Assembly: GCA_002731275.1 (NCBI GenBank)
Contig: PCBK01000031.1
Location: forward strand, 1 to 64,000
Direction of reading: 5' to 3'
Length of the DNA: 64,000 bases
From: Deltaproteobacteria bacterium
GTDB lineage: Bacteria; Myxococcota_C; UBA6777
A program made the translations under genes and the position numbers. The number at the start of each line of letters is the position of its first letter. The stretch's first letter is position 1. Of this stretch, positions 45,787 to 54,498 are shown one piece after another. The notes under the pieces are model-generated. The model did not search any database. It was given only the letters and a program-made list of their open reading frames with translations, and was not told the origin of the DNA.

Positions 45787-48223
45787 TCTTCAATGTCTTG
45801 AGGTAATGGGTGATTTGTTTGGCCAGATCCTTGCGGATTCCTCGTGCGATCAGTTCATCTGTTGTACACGCTGCGAGCTGGTGAAGCTGTGTGAATCCCG
45901 CCTGTTCAAGGCGTTTGATGGTCTGTGGGCCGACTCGTGTCCTTTGCTTGCCCTTCGTGTGATGTCGTATCCCCCTTAAGAGCGGGCCGAGAGGAGAACA
46001 GTACGTCAGACATTCGCTGAGATCATAGCACTGTCTCCGAAGCCTCTTGAGATCGTATTTGATCTGTTGAATGCGCGTCTTGGAGGCGTCGCACTCCTCT
46101 TTCAAATGAAAGTAAAAACACGGCAGGTCGTACACCTTCGCGAGCCCTGCGAGGAGCCACAGATGATTGTCCCGCCACGCCTCTTCACGCCCTGGAAGAT
46201 CGCTGACTTTCCACCTCGTCTGTAGGTCTTTGACAGAGACACCGAGCGCTCGTTGTAGCAGGACCAGCGCATGGAATGTCGCCATATAACCTATCTTTCG
46301 AGCATTCTCCTCAATGGGGCCTTTTTGTGTCAGATGAAGCTCGACGCCGAGCGAGCCCAAACATTCTTCTGCGCGGAGATGACCCTTAGGGCCCTGAAAC
46401 CATCGCGTAAATAAGACTGAGCGGAGTGAAGACTGTCGTTCAAAGAAGTGATCGAGCTGTTTGGCGAGACCTTCACTGAAGCGGCGCAGCCGGGTAGGGC
46501 GAGGGGTTAAAAGCTCCAGCAGGATCAATTGATCGAGCGGCTGCCACTGCTGAATGACCTGATCCCACGAGAGACTCCACAGATCGCGGAACAATTGCCC
46601 AACACCTGCCGCAAGTGAGAGCGGTAAGACCGCGTGTGTGGCCTTCTGTCCAAGACGTGTGAGGTGGAAGACGTCGTGCTCGTCTTTGTACGCCAGATGG
46701 CGCATGGGATCTGTCAGCCAGAGCATCCCTTCGTCGATTTTGTCGGCCAGTTCTTTACCTGCGAGGGTGTGAGAGAGGAGTTGATAGAGTGTTTTGTGGG
46801 TGAGCCCATCGTGAGGATAGCGAGAGAGGACGGATGTGAGCAGACGTGCGACCTCTTCGGGGGCTTGCTGAGGGTGTTTGTGGCGATGATATCTGTGTTG
46901 TTCGTCTTCGCGTTGGAGAGCTGAACGCAAGGGCGCAAAGTGGCCTGTCTGGAGCGCCTCCTTGAGAGATGCTGAACGCCATGTGTCCGATGGGCGTAGT
47001 AATATTGTTCCATGTCCTTCGCGAAATCCTCGACCTGCACGTCCGAGGATCTGTGTGATCTCTTTGCGCGTCAATTTGCCGTCGCCAAAGAAGGTCGTGT
47101 CTCTGAGTAGGACGTGTGTACAAGGGAGGTTGATACCCATCGCGAGGGCTGTCGTCGTGACAAGACAACGTCCTTCGCCTGTCGTAAAGGCAGCCTGAAG
47201 TTGGTGTCTTTGGGACTGGCTGATCCCTGCATGGTAAGGCGCGATCGCGCTTTTTGGCCACGCCGAGAATGAGGCCGCTTGGGAGAGCTTTTTGGCCAAC
47301 TGCTCGGCGTGTTTGCGTCCGTAAACGAAGATCAGCGCCTTGTGCTGTTCATCCTGCGTGACGTGTGTAAGCCATTGCTCGACATATCCGAAGGGGTCGT
47401 CTTCTGCTGAGAGTGAGATGATCTCTCTGGTGAGGGGAGGTGTGCGGGTGGTGTCTTCGAGGGTGTCACACGGAGCGAGCCACTCCTGAGAGGTTTGTGT
47501 GTACTGGATGGTCGCAGAGAGCAGCGCGAGGCGAGGTGTTTGTGGGAGGTGAAGCAGACGAGCTAGGAGCAATTCAAGGAGCGGCCCACGCTTTTTATCT
47601 TCGAGAAGGTGGGCTTCGTCGACGAGCACTGTGCCGAACTGTTCGAGCCAGGGTTGGGACTCAGCTTGTCGGGAGATCGCTTCGATACGTTCCGGTGTTG
47701 CGATGATGATTTCACTTTGCTTGGGGGGTTTGGCGCCGAGGTGTTCAAGCTCGCGACGGACGTCTCCAGTGTGAAGTGTACATTGGAGTGGGAGCTTCAG
47801 GATGTCGCGAAGTTGTGGAAGATAGCTTTGTAACTCCAGGTGCTTTTCTCTCGCAAGTGCTCGCAGGGGGGTGAGAAAGAGGGCTCTTTTTCCTCGTCTG
47901 ACAGCCTCTAGGAGGAGAAGATAGCCGAGGAGTGTCTTGCCACTGTTTGTTGGAGCATTGATCAGGAGATGTCTACGGGTGTGGAGGATGTCCACTTCGT
48001 GAAGAGCTTTCCATTGGATTGGGCGGAGCGTCGGGTGTGGACAGAGCAAGGAGAGCAGGCGTCTCCACGTCACATCGAGCGGAAGGTCGGTGTGTTGATA
48101 CAGAGGGATCTGTTCGATAGGAAGGCCTGTTTTGTCGAGCGTGAATGTCTTCATGAAGCGGGCAACTCGTGTTTGTGTTGTGTCGTATGGTATCGTCAGG
48201 TAGACGTCCAACCAAGAACCCAT
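45752..48223 (-). CDS. Ski2/Hel308-like DEAH-box helicase A
   Basis: Superfamily 2 DNA/RNA helicase, about 823 residues from ATG 48223. The ORF-track start at 48280 would overlap the divergent helicase gene, and ATG 48154 is a further option; none has a strong Shine-Dalgarno sequence. Motifs are APTNSGKT (I), TPLRAL (Ia), VDEAHLLED (II), LSATI (III), YHAGIS, TTTALAMGINLP (V) and QILGRAGRG (VI). A winged-helix/ratchet region follows, and a C-terminal helix-hairpin-helix (VGPQTIKRLEQAGF). This is the architecture of Hel308/Brr2-type translocases. It sits back to back with helicase B inside the deazaguanine island. Confidence 0.88.
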   Translation of the reverse strand: MGSWLDVYLTIPYDTTQTRVARFMKTFTLDKTGLPIEQIPLYQHTDLPLDVTWRRLLSLLCPHPTLRPIQWKALHEVDILHTRRHLLINAPTNSGKTLLGYLLLLEAVRRGKRALFLTPLRALAREKHLELQSYLPQLRDILKLPLQCTLHTGDVRRELEHLGAKPPKQSEIIIATPERIEAISRQAESQPWLEQFGTVLVDEAHLLEDKKRGPLLELLLARLLHLPQTPRLALLSATIQYTQTSQEWLAPCDTLEDTTRTPPLTREIISLSAEDDPFGYVEQWLTHVTQDEQHKALIFVYGRKHAEQLAKKLSQAASFSAWPKSAIAPYHAGISQSQRHQLQAAFTTGEGRCLVTTTALAMGINLPCTHVLLRDTTFFGDGKLTRKEITQILGRAGRGFREGHGTILLRPSDTWRSASLKEALQTGHFAPLRSALQREDEQHRYHRHKHPQQAPEEVARLLTSVLSRYPHDGLTHKTLYQLLSHTLAGKELADKIDEGMLWLTDPMRHLAYKDEHDVFHLTRLGQKATHAVLPLSLAAGVGQLFRDLWSLSWDQVIQQWQPLDQLILLELLTPRPTRLRRFSEGLAKQLDHFFERQSSLRSVLFTRWFQGPKGHLRAEECLGSLGVELHLTQKGPIEENARKIGYMATFHALVLLQRALGVSVKDLQTRWKVSDLPGREEAWRDNHLWLLAGLAKVYDLPCFYFHLKEECDASKTRIQQIKYDLKRLRRQCYDLSECLTYCSPLGPLLRGIRHHTKGKQRTRVGPQTIKRLEQAGFTQLHQLAACTTDELIARGIRKDLAKQITHYLKTLKIKPTHLPTPLV

Positions 48224-48242
48224 ATGAGGCACGGTCTTTTTG

Positions 48243-50687
48243 ATGAAAGAGCCATTTCTGTCCCTTCTGGAAGATACCATATCTCCACCAGAAGGGATGA
48301 CATACCACCCACCACAAGCAGATGTGCTCGCGAGAGGTTTGTTGACGTCGCGCCTTCACTGTATTCTTCAGATGTCGACAGGTTCGGGGAAAACCTGGCT
48401 CGCTGAGCAGGCGATACGTGCTGTGTTGGCGCGCGGAAAGAGGGCGATTTACATCTCCCCTTTGCGCGCACTGGCCGACGAGAAGTGGCACGAATGGACG
48501 CAGACATTTGCCGACGTGTCCGTGGGGATCTTCACAGGGGATTTTGGCAAGGAGCGTACATACCCAGTGCCTTTCGCAGAGGCCGACATCTTGTTGATGA
48601 CCCCAGAGCGTTTAGACGCTTGCACGCGATTTTGGCGAAGACACTGGTCCTGGTTGCCTCATGTCGATCTTGTCATCGTCGATGAGTTCCACCTGCTCGA
48701 TGATCCGGGGCGTGGCCCGAGATTAGAAGGGGCTCTCTCAAGGCTCTTTCGACTCAATCCATTTTGTTGTTTGCTGGGACTCTCCGCGACGATCGGGAAC
48801 CTTTACGAGCTCACAGGCTGGCTACGTGGGGTCTGTTATCGCTCCGACTGGCGTCCGACCTCTTTATCTTGGAAGTGGCTTCACTTTCAACGTGCGGACG
48901 AAAAGCCCGCGATGCTCGTGCAGGAAGTTGAGCGCTGTGTCAACGACGGTGGGCGGAGTCTGGTCTTTGTGCAGAGCCGACGACGTGCCGAACAGCTCGC
49001 ACGAGCACTCTCTGAACATGGCTGTCAGGCACTTCATCACCACGCGGGGATGGACGCTGTGGCACGTCGTCAGGTCGAAGATGACTTTCGCAAAGGTCGA
49101 CTCTCGGCGCTTGTCGCGACTGGGACACTTGAGATGGGGCTGAACTTGCCGGCGAGTCAGGTCGTGCTCTACGATCTTCAGGTGTTTCGCGGTGACGACT
49201 TTGCTCCATTGCCTGTCAACAGCGTCTGGCAGCGAGCTGGTCGTGCTGGACGTAAGGGACTTTACGAGCATGGTGAGGTCGTCTTGTTCTCCCCCAAGTG
49301 GGAGGGCAAGCGCAAGGACATTGAAGCTGGGGATTTTGAACCGATCACTTCGGGACTTTGTACAGCGCGTGCCCTCGCAGAGCAGATCATGATCGAGGTG
49401 GACAGTGGTTTGTGTCGTTCTAGGGACCAGTTGGTGCGGGTCTTTGCCCAATCTCTCGCTGCCTATCAGGGAAAGATGGGGCATTTTGACGAGGTCTTTG
49501 ATGAGATGGTGGACAGCGGTATGTTGTGGTGGGAGGAGCAGGAAGATGTAGAAAGAGCGCCTCTTTTGCGTGTCTCGTCTTGGGGGCGGATCGCTGTCCG
49601 CCAGATGCTCGCGCCTGCGACGATGTTGCACTTTCGAAGGCTCTTGGAGGCGACAGCCCGACCTGTGGAGTGGACGTTCTTCGATCTTTTGCTTATTGCG
49701 CTCAGTTCGGGAGATTGTCAGCCTCTACTTCCAGCAGACTTCGAAGAACTCGATCATTTACAAGCGAGGTTAGGAGGAGAACCTTCTTTGTTGCTGCAAT
49801 ATGAGCGTAGCACACTAGAAGAGCACCTCGGGGTCGGACGTAAGCGGCTGCTCGCCTTGCTCAAAACGTCTTGTCTTTTGCGGGCGTGGACGCGCTGTGG
49901 TCAGGTGGAACAGGTCGCGCAGGAGTTTCGCTGTTATCCCTTTGAGATCAGGAGGCTGTGTGAGAGCGCAGAGCGCGTCCTGATCGCCCTGGCACTCTTT
50001 CTTGAGCAATCACTGACGGAACAATCGACCGACTTTTCACTCAAAGAACTCGACTGGGATGTCCTCCCTCACCGTGTCCACGTCGCCGAACGTTGTCGTG
50101 CATTGCATCACATGATCAGCTATGGGTTGGATGAGCGGTGTATCACGTTGACGTTACTCTACGGTGTGGGTGGAAAGCTCGCGCGAAAACTCGACGCGAT
50201 AGGGATCTCCGATCTGGCTGCGTTGGCTGCAGCGACACCTGAAGAGATCGCGACATGTGAAGGCATCTCCTTGAAACGCGCGACCTCCTGGCATACACAA
50301 GCAACCCATTGGTGTATGGAGCAGTCTGAAGATCTCTCCAAAAGGTATGCTGAGTCGGTGGGTGGGATGAAAACGTCAGCTCATCGAGCTTGGCCCGCCG
50401 AGGTCGATCCGTATCGATTGCGGCGGGCACTTGAGCTACAGGTTAAGAAGAGAAAACCAGGACTCTTCCTTGTCACCGGTGGCTTAGAACCCCACCTGAT
50501 CTCCGTGCTAGGAGGAGCGTTTGTCTGCGATTGTTGGGATTACTCTCATGGGCATGTCTGCAAGCACATCTTCGCGACGCGCCTCGCGCATCGGGATCGT
50601 GCACTGATGTTGTTACTCAGGCGCCTTCGAGAGGCGGAGAAGACCAAAACATGGGATTTGTTCTCTTTGTGGTTCGCCAGGGATTGA
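48243..50687 (+). CDS. Ski2-like helicase B with SWIM zinc finger
   Basis: An 814-residue superfamily 2 helicase starting at ATG 48243 (the track uses TTG three bases earlier). Motifs are STGSGKTWLAEQA (I), VDEFHLLDD (II, an unusual DEFH instead of DEAH), LSATIG (III), HHAGMD, ATGTLEMGLNLP (V) and QRAGRAGRKG (VI). A helix-hairpin-helix (LLYGVGGKLARKLDAIG) precedes a C-terminal SWIM-type zinc site (CDCWDYSHGHVCKHIF). SWIM fingers bind DNA or protein. It is divergent from helicase A with only ~19 bp between start codons, and 18 bp upstream of the short dpdA-like gene, with which it is likely co-transcribed. Confidence 0.88.
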   Translation: MKEPFLSLLEDTISPPEGMTYHPPQADVLARGLLTSRLHCILQMSTGSGKTWLAEQAIRAVLARGKRAIYISPLRALADEKWHEWTQTFADVSVGIFTGDFGKERTYPVPFAEADILLMTPERLDACTRFWRRHWSWLPHVDLVIVDEFHLLDDPGRGPRLEGALSRLFRLNPFCCLLGLSATIGNLYELTGWLRGVCYRSDWRPTSLSWKWLHFQRADEKPAMLVQEVERCVNDGGRSLVFVQSRRRAEQLARALSEHGCQALHHHAGMDAVARRQVEDDFRKGRLSALVATGTLEMGLNLPASQVVLYDLQVFRGDDFAPLPVNSVWQRAGRAGRKGLYEHGEVVLFSPKWEGKRKDIEAGDFEPITSGLCTARALAEQIMIEVDSGLCRSRDQLVRVFAQSLAAYQGKMGHFDEVFDEMVDSGMLWWEEQEDVERAPLLRVSSWGRIAVRQMLAPATMLHFRRLLEATARPVEWTFFDLLLIALSSGDCQPLLPADFEELDHLQARLGGEPSLLLQYERSTLEEHLGVGRKRLLALLKTSCLLRAWTRCGQVEQVAQEFRCYPFEIRRLCESAERVLIALALFLEQSLTEQSTDFSLKELDWDVLPHRVHVAERCRALHHMISYGLDERCITLTLLYGVGGKLARKLDAIGISDLAALAAATPEEIATCEGISLKRATSWHTQATHWCMEQSEDLSKRYAESVGGMKTSAHRAWPAEVDPYRLRRALELQVKKRKPGLFLVTGGLEPHLISVLGGAFVCDCWDYSHGHVCKHIFATRLAHRDRALMLLLRRLREAEKTKTWDLFSLWFARD

Positions 50688-50705
50688 GCGAAAGGAGCGT
50701 AGGAG

Positions 50706-51665
50706 ATGTCAATGGCTTCGACACGTTGGGACGAGGGGTTGCAGACAAGGCGTGGGTTCTTGTCCTTCCCTGCGTACATCCCTGTGACGACGTTTGGGCA
50801 ACGGTATCCACTTGATGAGATTATACGTCCCTACTTGTCGCGCTTTGCGAAGGCATGGATGGTCAGTCACTACTACATGCAGTTTATGCCCGAGGGAACT
50901 CATATTCCGCTCCCATTGCTCGTGGACTCTGGAGGGTTTGCGTCGCTCTTTGAGGACGCACGCATCCTGAAACGCAATGGACTCGGTGTGATCGAACGTC
51001 AACTTGATGAAGATGTGCAGCGCGTTGCGCCAAACGAGGTCCTTGCGCGACAGGAAGAGATCGCGGATATTGCCTTTACACTGGACTTTCCTGTCCCACC
51101 AAAGATGACGAAGAAAGAAGCGCACCGACGTCTTGAGCTGACGATAGCCAACGCACATTGGGCGCTCGCACATCGTCGCAGCAAAGAGATGAAGCTGTAC
51201 GCTTGTGTTCAGGCTTGGGATCGTGAGAGCGCACAAACATGTGCCAACGCATACGCAGGCTATGCATTCGATGGGATCGCGATCGGTGGACTCGTACCTC
51301 GCTCGCGAGATGTCGATTTGATCGAGCAGATCGTGACAACTGTACGGGAGTGTGTACCTGATAAGCCGATCCACGTGTTCGGTTTGGGGCGACCACGACT
51401 CGTCACGTCTTTGTTCGAGTGGGGGGTGCAATCTGTCGATTCGAGCGCCTACGTGAAGATGGCTGCAGATGGGCGGCTGTGGAGCGATCCTGCGAGGCGA
51501 TTTGACAGTATCTCTCCAACTGAACGATTGCATCTAGCGCTCTGCAATCTCGCGACTGCATGCCAAACAACGCTCCCACTTTCATTTGCGGAGGGGTTGT
51601 TTCAAACACCCTCATTGGACAGGTTACGACAACAAGAGGATGTATCTTTGGATGAAGATGTCTGA
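50706..51665 (+). CDS. Short TGT/DpdA-like deazaguanine transferase
   Basis: A 319-residue TIM-barrel protein related to tRNA-guanine transglycosylase and the DNA enzyme DpdA. Conserved blocks are LVDSGGFASL (base-binding Asp), YACVQAW, GIAIGGLVPRS, HVFGLGRPR and QSVDSSAY, with the last Asp at the expected nucleophile position. The Cys/His zinc site of bona fide TGT is absent. Inferred reaction: exchange of guanine in DNA for preQ0 or a derivative. Either ATG 50706 or 50712 could be the start (AAAGGAG and AGGAG upstream). It is paired with helicase B. A tRNA substrate cannot be excluded, but the island context favours DNA. Confidence 0.82.
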   Translation: MSMASTRWDEGLQTRRGFLSFPAYIPVTTFGQRYPLDEIIRPYLSRFAKAWMVSHYYMQFMPEGTHIPLPLLVDSGGFASLFEDARILKRNGLGVIERQLDEDVQRVAPNEVLARQEEIADIAFTLDFPVPPKMTKKEAHRRLELTIANAHWALAHRRSKEMKLYACVQAWDRESAQTCANAYAGYAFDGIAIGGLVPRSRDVDLIEQIVTTVRECVPDKPIHVFGLGRPRLVTSLFEWGVQSVDSSAYVKMAADGRLWSDPARRFDSISPTERLHLALCNLATACQTTLPLSFAEGLFQTPSLDRLRQQEDVSLDEDV

Positions 51666-51710
51666 AGCAACCGAAGTGGTCCCCTCGCGAAGTAAGCGCA
51701 TGGGTATGAT

Positions 51711-51890
51711 GTTGTATTTTTTCGGTAGAGTCGGGCCTTGTGTTTGACCTCGGTGTTGCATTTTTTCAGTAGGGTCGGGCCATGTGTTTGACCTCGGTGT
51801 TGTATTTTTCGGTAGAGTCGGGCCTTGTGTTTTACTTCGGTGTTGTATTTTTTTCAGTAGAGTCGGGCCTTGTGTCCGACTATGATGTTG
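51711..51890. repeat. Four imperfect 44-bp tandem repeats
   Basis: Units begin near 51711, 51755, 51799 and 51842, with a partial fifth at 51887. Each contains GTTGTATTTTTT followed by AGAGTCGGGCC and a TGTGTTTGACCTCGG-type segment. The last copy has an internal GTCGG/CCGAC inverted repeat. They fill most of the 297-bp gap between the short dpdA-like gene and the MopE-like lipoprotein gene. The rest of the gap holds nothing recognisable. Function unknown; possible terminator array or protein-binding sites. Confidence 0.75.
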
Positions 51891-51962
51891 TATGTTTGCT
51901 TCTCTCGTGAAGCACCAAAAATGATAGAGAAAAGAAAATGCCTTTTGTGAGGAGAGAAGAGA

Positions 51963-52673
51963 ATGGCTGGATATAGAAGCACACTTTACGTTGTGTTGTG
52001 TGTGGGGATGTGTGTTGGCTTATGTGTTGGTTGCTTTCCAGAGCTGCCAAACCAGGCTACGTTATCATGTGAGAGCGATGGGGACTGTCGTGTCGGATAC
52101 ATGTGTGAAGGAGGCAAGTGCGTATCATCGGGCAAGGAACCTGTCTCTTCTCACGAGAAACCAGCGGAGCCTACGAACAATCATGTGGACTCGATTGATA
52201 GCGATCTTGATGGAGGGGCTGGGAATACACGCGATGGTTTTCGGCCAGAGTACCTCAATGGCGGCAGAATGTGCACGGACGGCGAGACGAGGGAGTGTAC
52301 GAGCTTTCCTGGAGTCTCTTTTCCTCCTTGTAAGAAGGGGATACGCACGTGTAAGGGAAGTCGCTGGTCTACAGAGTGTGTTGGAGAGGTTGGTCCCAAA
52401 GCGGAAGTCTGTAACGGCAAAGATGACAACTGCAATGGCAGAGTGGACGATATAGAGAACGCTCCATGTTACGAAATGACGGCAAAGACACCTTGCTTCA
52501 AAGGGGTGTCAGCGTGTCAGTCAGGCCAAAAAATCTGCAAATCCAACGCGAATCCCAAACAGTACATCTCCTGCAAAACAGACGAAGATTGTCGCCGTTG
52601 TGGGGGCACAGCGCGTTGTAAATCCGCCCCTAATCTACCGAATCCAGGGCAAACAAAGTACTGTTTACCCTGA
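51963..52673 (+). CDS. Small MopE-like lipoprotein
   Basis: A 236-residue exported lipoprotein: the signal peptide has LCVGC as lipobox. The mature part is cysteine-rich, with a DGDCRVGYMCEGGKC finger near the N-terminus. One MopE-type motif (NGKDDNCNGRVDD) is followed by CX-type segments (SACQSGQKICKSNANP). It resembles a miniature of the 1461-residue lipoprotein at 39442-43827. It is odd to find a surface lipoprotein within the DNA-modification island, and it may be an unrelated insertion. It is convergent with the 604-residue island protein (10 bp apart). Start ATG 51963 has GAGGAGAGAAGAG upstream. Confidence 0.8.
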   Translation: MAGYRSTLYVVLCVGMCVGLCVGCFPELPNQATLSCESDGDCRVGYMCEGGKCVSSGKEPVSSHEKPAEPTNNHVDSIDSDLDGGAGNTRDGFRPEYLNGGRMCTDGETRECTSFPGVSFPPCKKGIRTCKGSRWSTECVGEVGPKAEVCNGKDDNCNGRVDDIENAPCYEMTAKTPCFKGVSACQSGQKICKSNANPKQYISCKTDEDCRRCGGTARCKSAPNLPNPGQTKYCLP

Positions 52674-52683
52674 CACACAACCA

Positions 52684-54498
52684 CTACACAGGCAACTGAA
52701 AATCGCACGCCAAGGCTCTCTGTACATCCCACACAAGATCCCATCCTGATTCATAAAAGACGCGCTGAATCTTCTCCTGATTGGCGAATAAGTCGGCCCA
52801 ACAACCATCCAAAAGCAAGACACACGGGATCTCGATACATCTTGAGAAAGCATCGGCGTTCTCCACATCTGGGTGGTATGTGTAGCGACTCGCCCGAAGC
52901 TTTCCCGGATATTCTTTGTGTTTATGTGTGGCCTGACTCGCGTAAGCGAGGTGCAGGAGCATCTGTTGTTCGGCTTTTTGGAGCAAACAAGAGAAGGTCG
53001 GGTGACCTGTCTTCTTCGAGACCCCTGATAGATCAGAGAGGCAACTGTCTAGCTTGATCGGGTGCTGAAGGATCTGCCAGCCTCGCTGTTCGAGAAAGTA
53101 CAATACGGCCTCATGGAGGATATTGATGGTGGGGTGTTTGATCAGAGATGTGTAGATCTGTTTGGCTGCCGAAGAGAGAAAGGAAGGCACACTGTCCTGT
53201 GGTGTTGTCTTTGTCAGAGCTTGCAAACGCCTGTAAAAGACGCGACAGGCGGCGAGCAGGTCGCGCTCGCTGGGGAGTCCTCTTTGGGCACGACAGAGAT
53301 CGATTTTTCCAAAGCGATTGGGGCCGCTCCCTGGTTGGATCTGGGCTTCTCGAATGAGCACATCGTAGCTGAAACGTTTATCGAGCTGCTTACACAGTCT
53401 GAGCAGTGTGTCTATCGGGATATTGAGCTGTGTATTGGGCTGTTGGTGTGCCTGCGTGATACTGCGTTTTAGTCGATTTGCGCCTGTGCGGATATTTTTG
53501 GAGAGTGCTGGCCAGATCGTGTCTTCAAAGAGTTGTATGGTTTGCTCTGTGTGGGAAAACGGCGCGAGGTAGGGAGCGAGCTGTGTGCCGTGCTTGTTCG
53601 CAAAGCGCTGCAAGATGGCCTCTCGTGTTTCAAGTGAGAGCTGTGTGGAGATGTATTGGACCTCTTTGTTTGGAATGAGCCGCACACCACGAAGTGTGCG
53701 GCGGCATTCAACGAGCCCTAGTGACGACATCTTCGACTGTATTGTCTCATTGGGTAGTATCTTGTCTGACAAGTACTGAGTGAGCGCCATGCGTTCGTCC
53801 TCCGAGAGGAAGGACCATCGCAGCAAACCCGACTTGAAGTGTGTATTGCGAATCGGTGTTGTCGCTTCTTTGGGCAGGTATAGTGGTACACCCCTTACAA
53901 AGGTCGGTTCTTTTTGTTGGATACGTTCGTATTCGAGCTGCCACAGCGGTGCGAGTTGTTTGTTGTGTGTTGCGTTGTGGAGTAGCGCGAGCAGATCCTG
54001 CGTGAAGGAGAGCATCCAGGCGGGCCGACGTGTTGTACACCAGAGCGCGTCCAGGGTGCGCATACTGTCTTCAAGTGTGCTCCCTGTCGTACTGTGAAGG
54101 TGCGTTCGCAGCGCTTTGTCAAGTCTATCGTGGTAGTCCTTGTCCTGGATCATCAAGCTCGCGTCGAAGATCTTGGAGAGGATATGGAGGAGAGAAGGTT
54201 TCCACCGTCGGGCCCACGCGATCTGGCAGATCTTCACCTCTGGCGCGTGAAGTTTTAACTCAAACAACTCCTCGACATTGCGCCAGTATTTCATATTGGT
54301 GCCCGACTCCGATGTCGAGTGGGTGACGAGTAGGACGTGGCTGGGTTGCCCATCTTGATCCAAGATAACAAAGTCCGAACGAACCGATGTGCCTGGGAGT
54401 CTATGGCCCCACCAAAAGGGGATCTGTTCTCTCGTCAGCACTAACGCGATCAAGCATTCGTAGACCTTTCCCCCTGACGCGTAGAGCTTCTCCTTCAT
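52684..54498 (-). CDS. Island protein, paralogue 2 (possible restriction-nuclease-like)
   Basis: 604 residues; the start overlaps the preceding HerA-like gene by 4 bp (ATGA). It is a distant paralogue of the protein at 44002-45786. Common features are the LPGTSVRSDFVIL block, a following VLLVTHST strand, the KYWRNVEELFELK helix and the C-terminal VLLLDGCWADLF...ESGWDLV block. The N-terminal ~110 residues could form a PD-(D/E)XK-like fold, but the catalytic Glu-x-Lys is not seen. It is the last gene of the queD-folE2-dpdA-herA-like minus-strand unit, so it probably acts with the modification enzymes. Confidence 0.65.
   Translation of the reverse strand: MKEKLYASGGKVYECLIALVLTREQIPFWWGHRLPGTSVRSDFVILDQDGQPSHVLLVTHSTSESGTNMKYWRNVEELFELKLHAPEVKICQIAWARRWKPSLLHILSKIFDASLMIQDKDYHDRLDKALRTHLHSTTGSTLEDSMRTLDALWCTTRRPAWMLSFTQDLLALLHNATHNKQLAPLWQLEYERIQQKEPTFVRGVPLYLPKEATTPIRNTHFKSGLLRWSFLSEDERMALTQYLSDKILPNETIQSKMSSLGLVECRRTLRGVRLIPNKEVQYISTQLSLETREAILQRFANKHGTQLAPYLAPFSHTEQTIQLFEDTIWPALSKNIRTGANRLKRSITQAHQQPNTQLNIPIDTLLRLCKQLDKRFSYDVLIREAQIQPGSGPNRFGKIDLCRAQRGLPSERDLLAACRVFYRRLQALTKTTPQDSVPSFLSSAAKQIYTSLIKHPTINILHEAVLYFLEQRGWQILQHPIKLDSCLSDLSGVSKKTGHPTFSCLLQKAEQQMLLHLAYASQATHKHKEYPGKLRASRYTYHPDVENADAFSRCIEIPCVLLLDGCWADLFANQEKIQRVFYESGWDLVWDVQRALACDFQLPV

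Noticed and set aside
51711-51890. CRISPR array
   Set aside because: Units are contiguous with no unique spacers, are diverged, and no cas genes are present.
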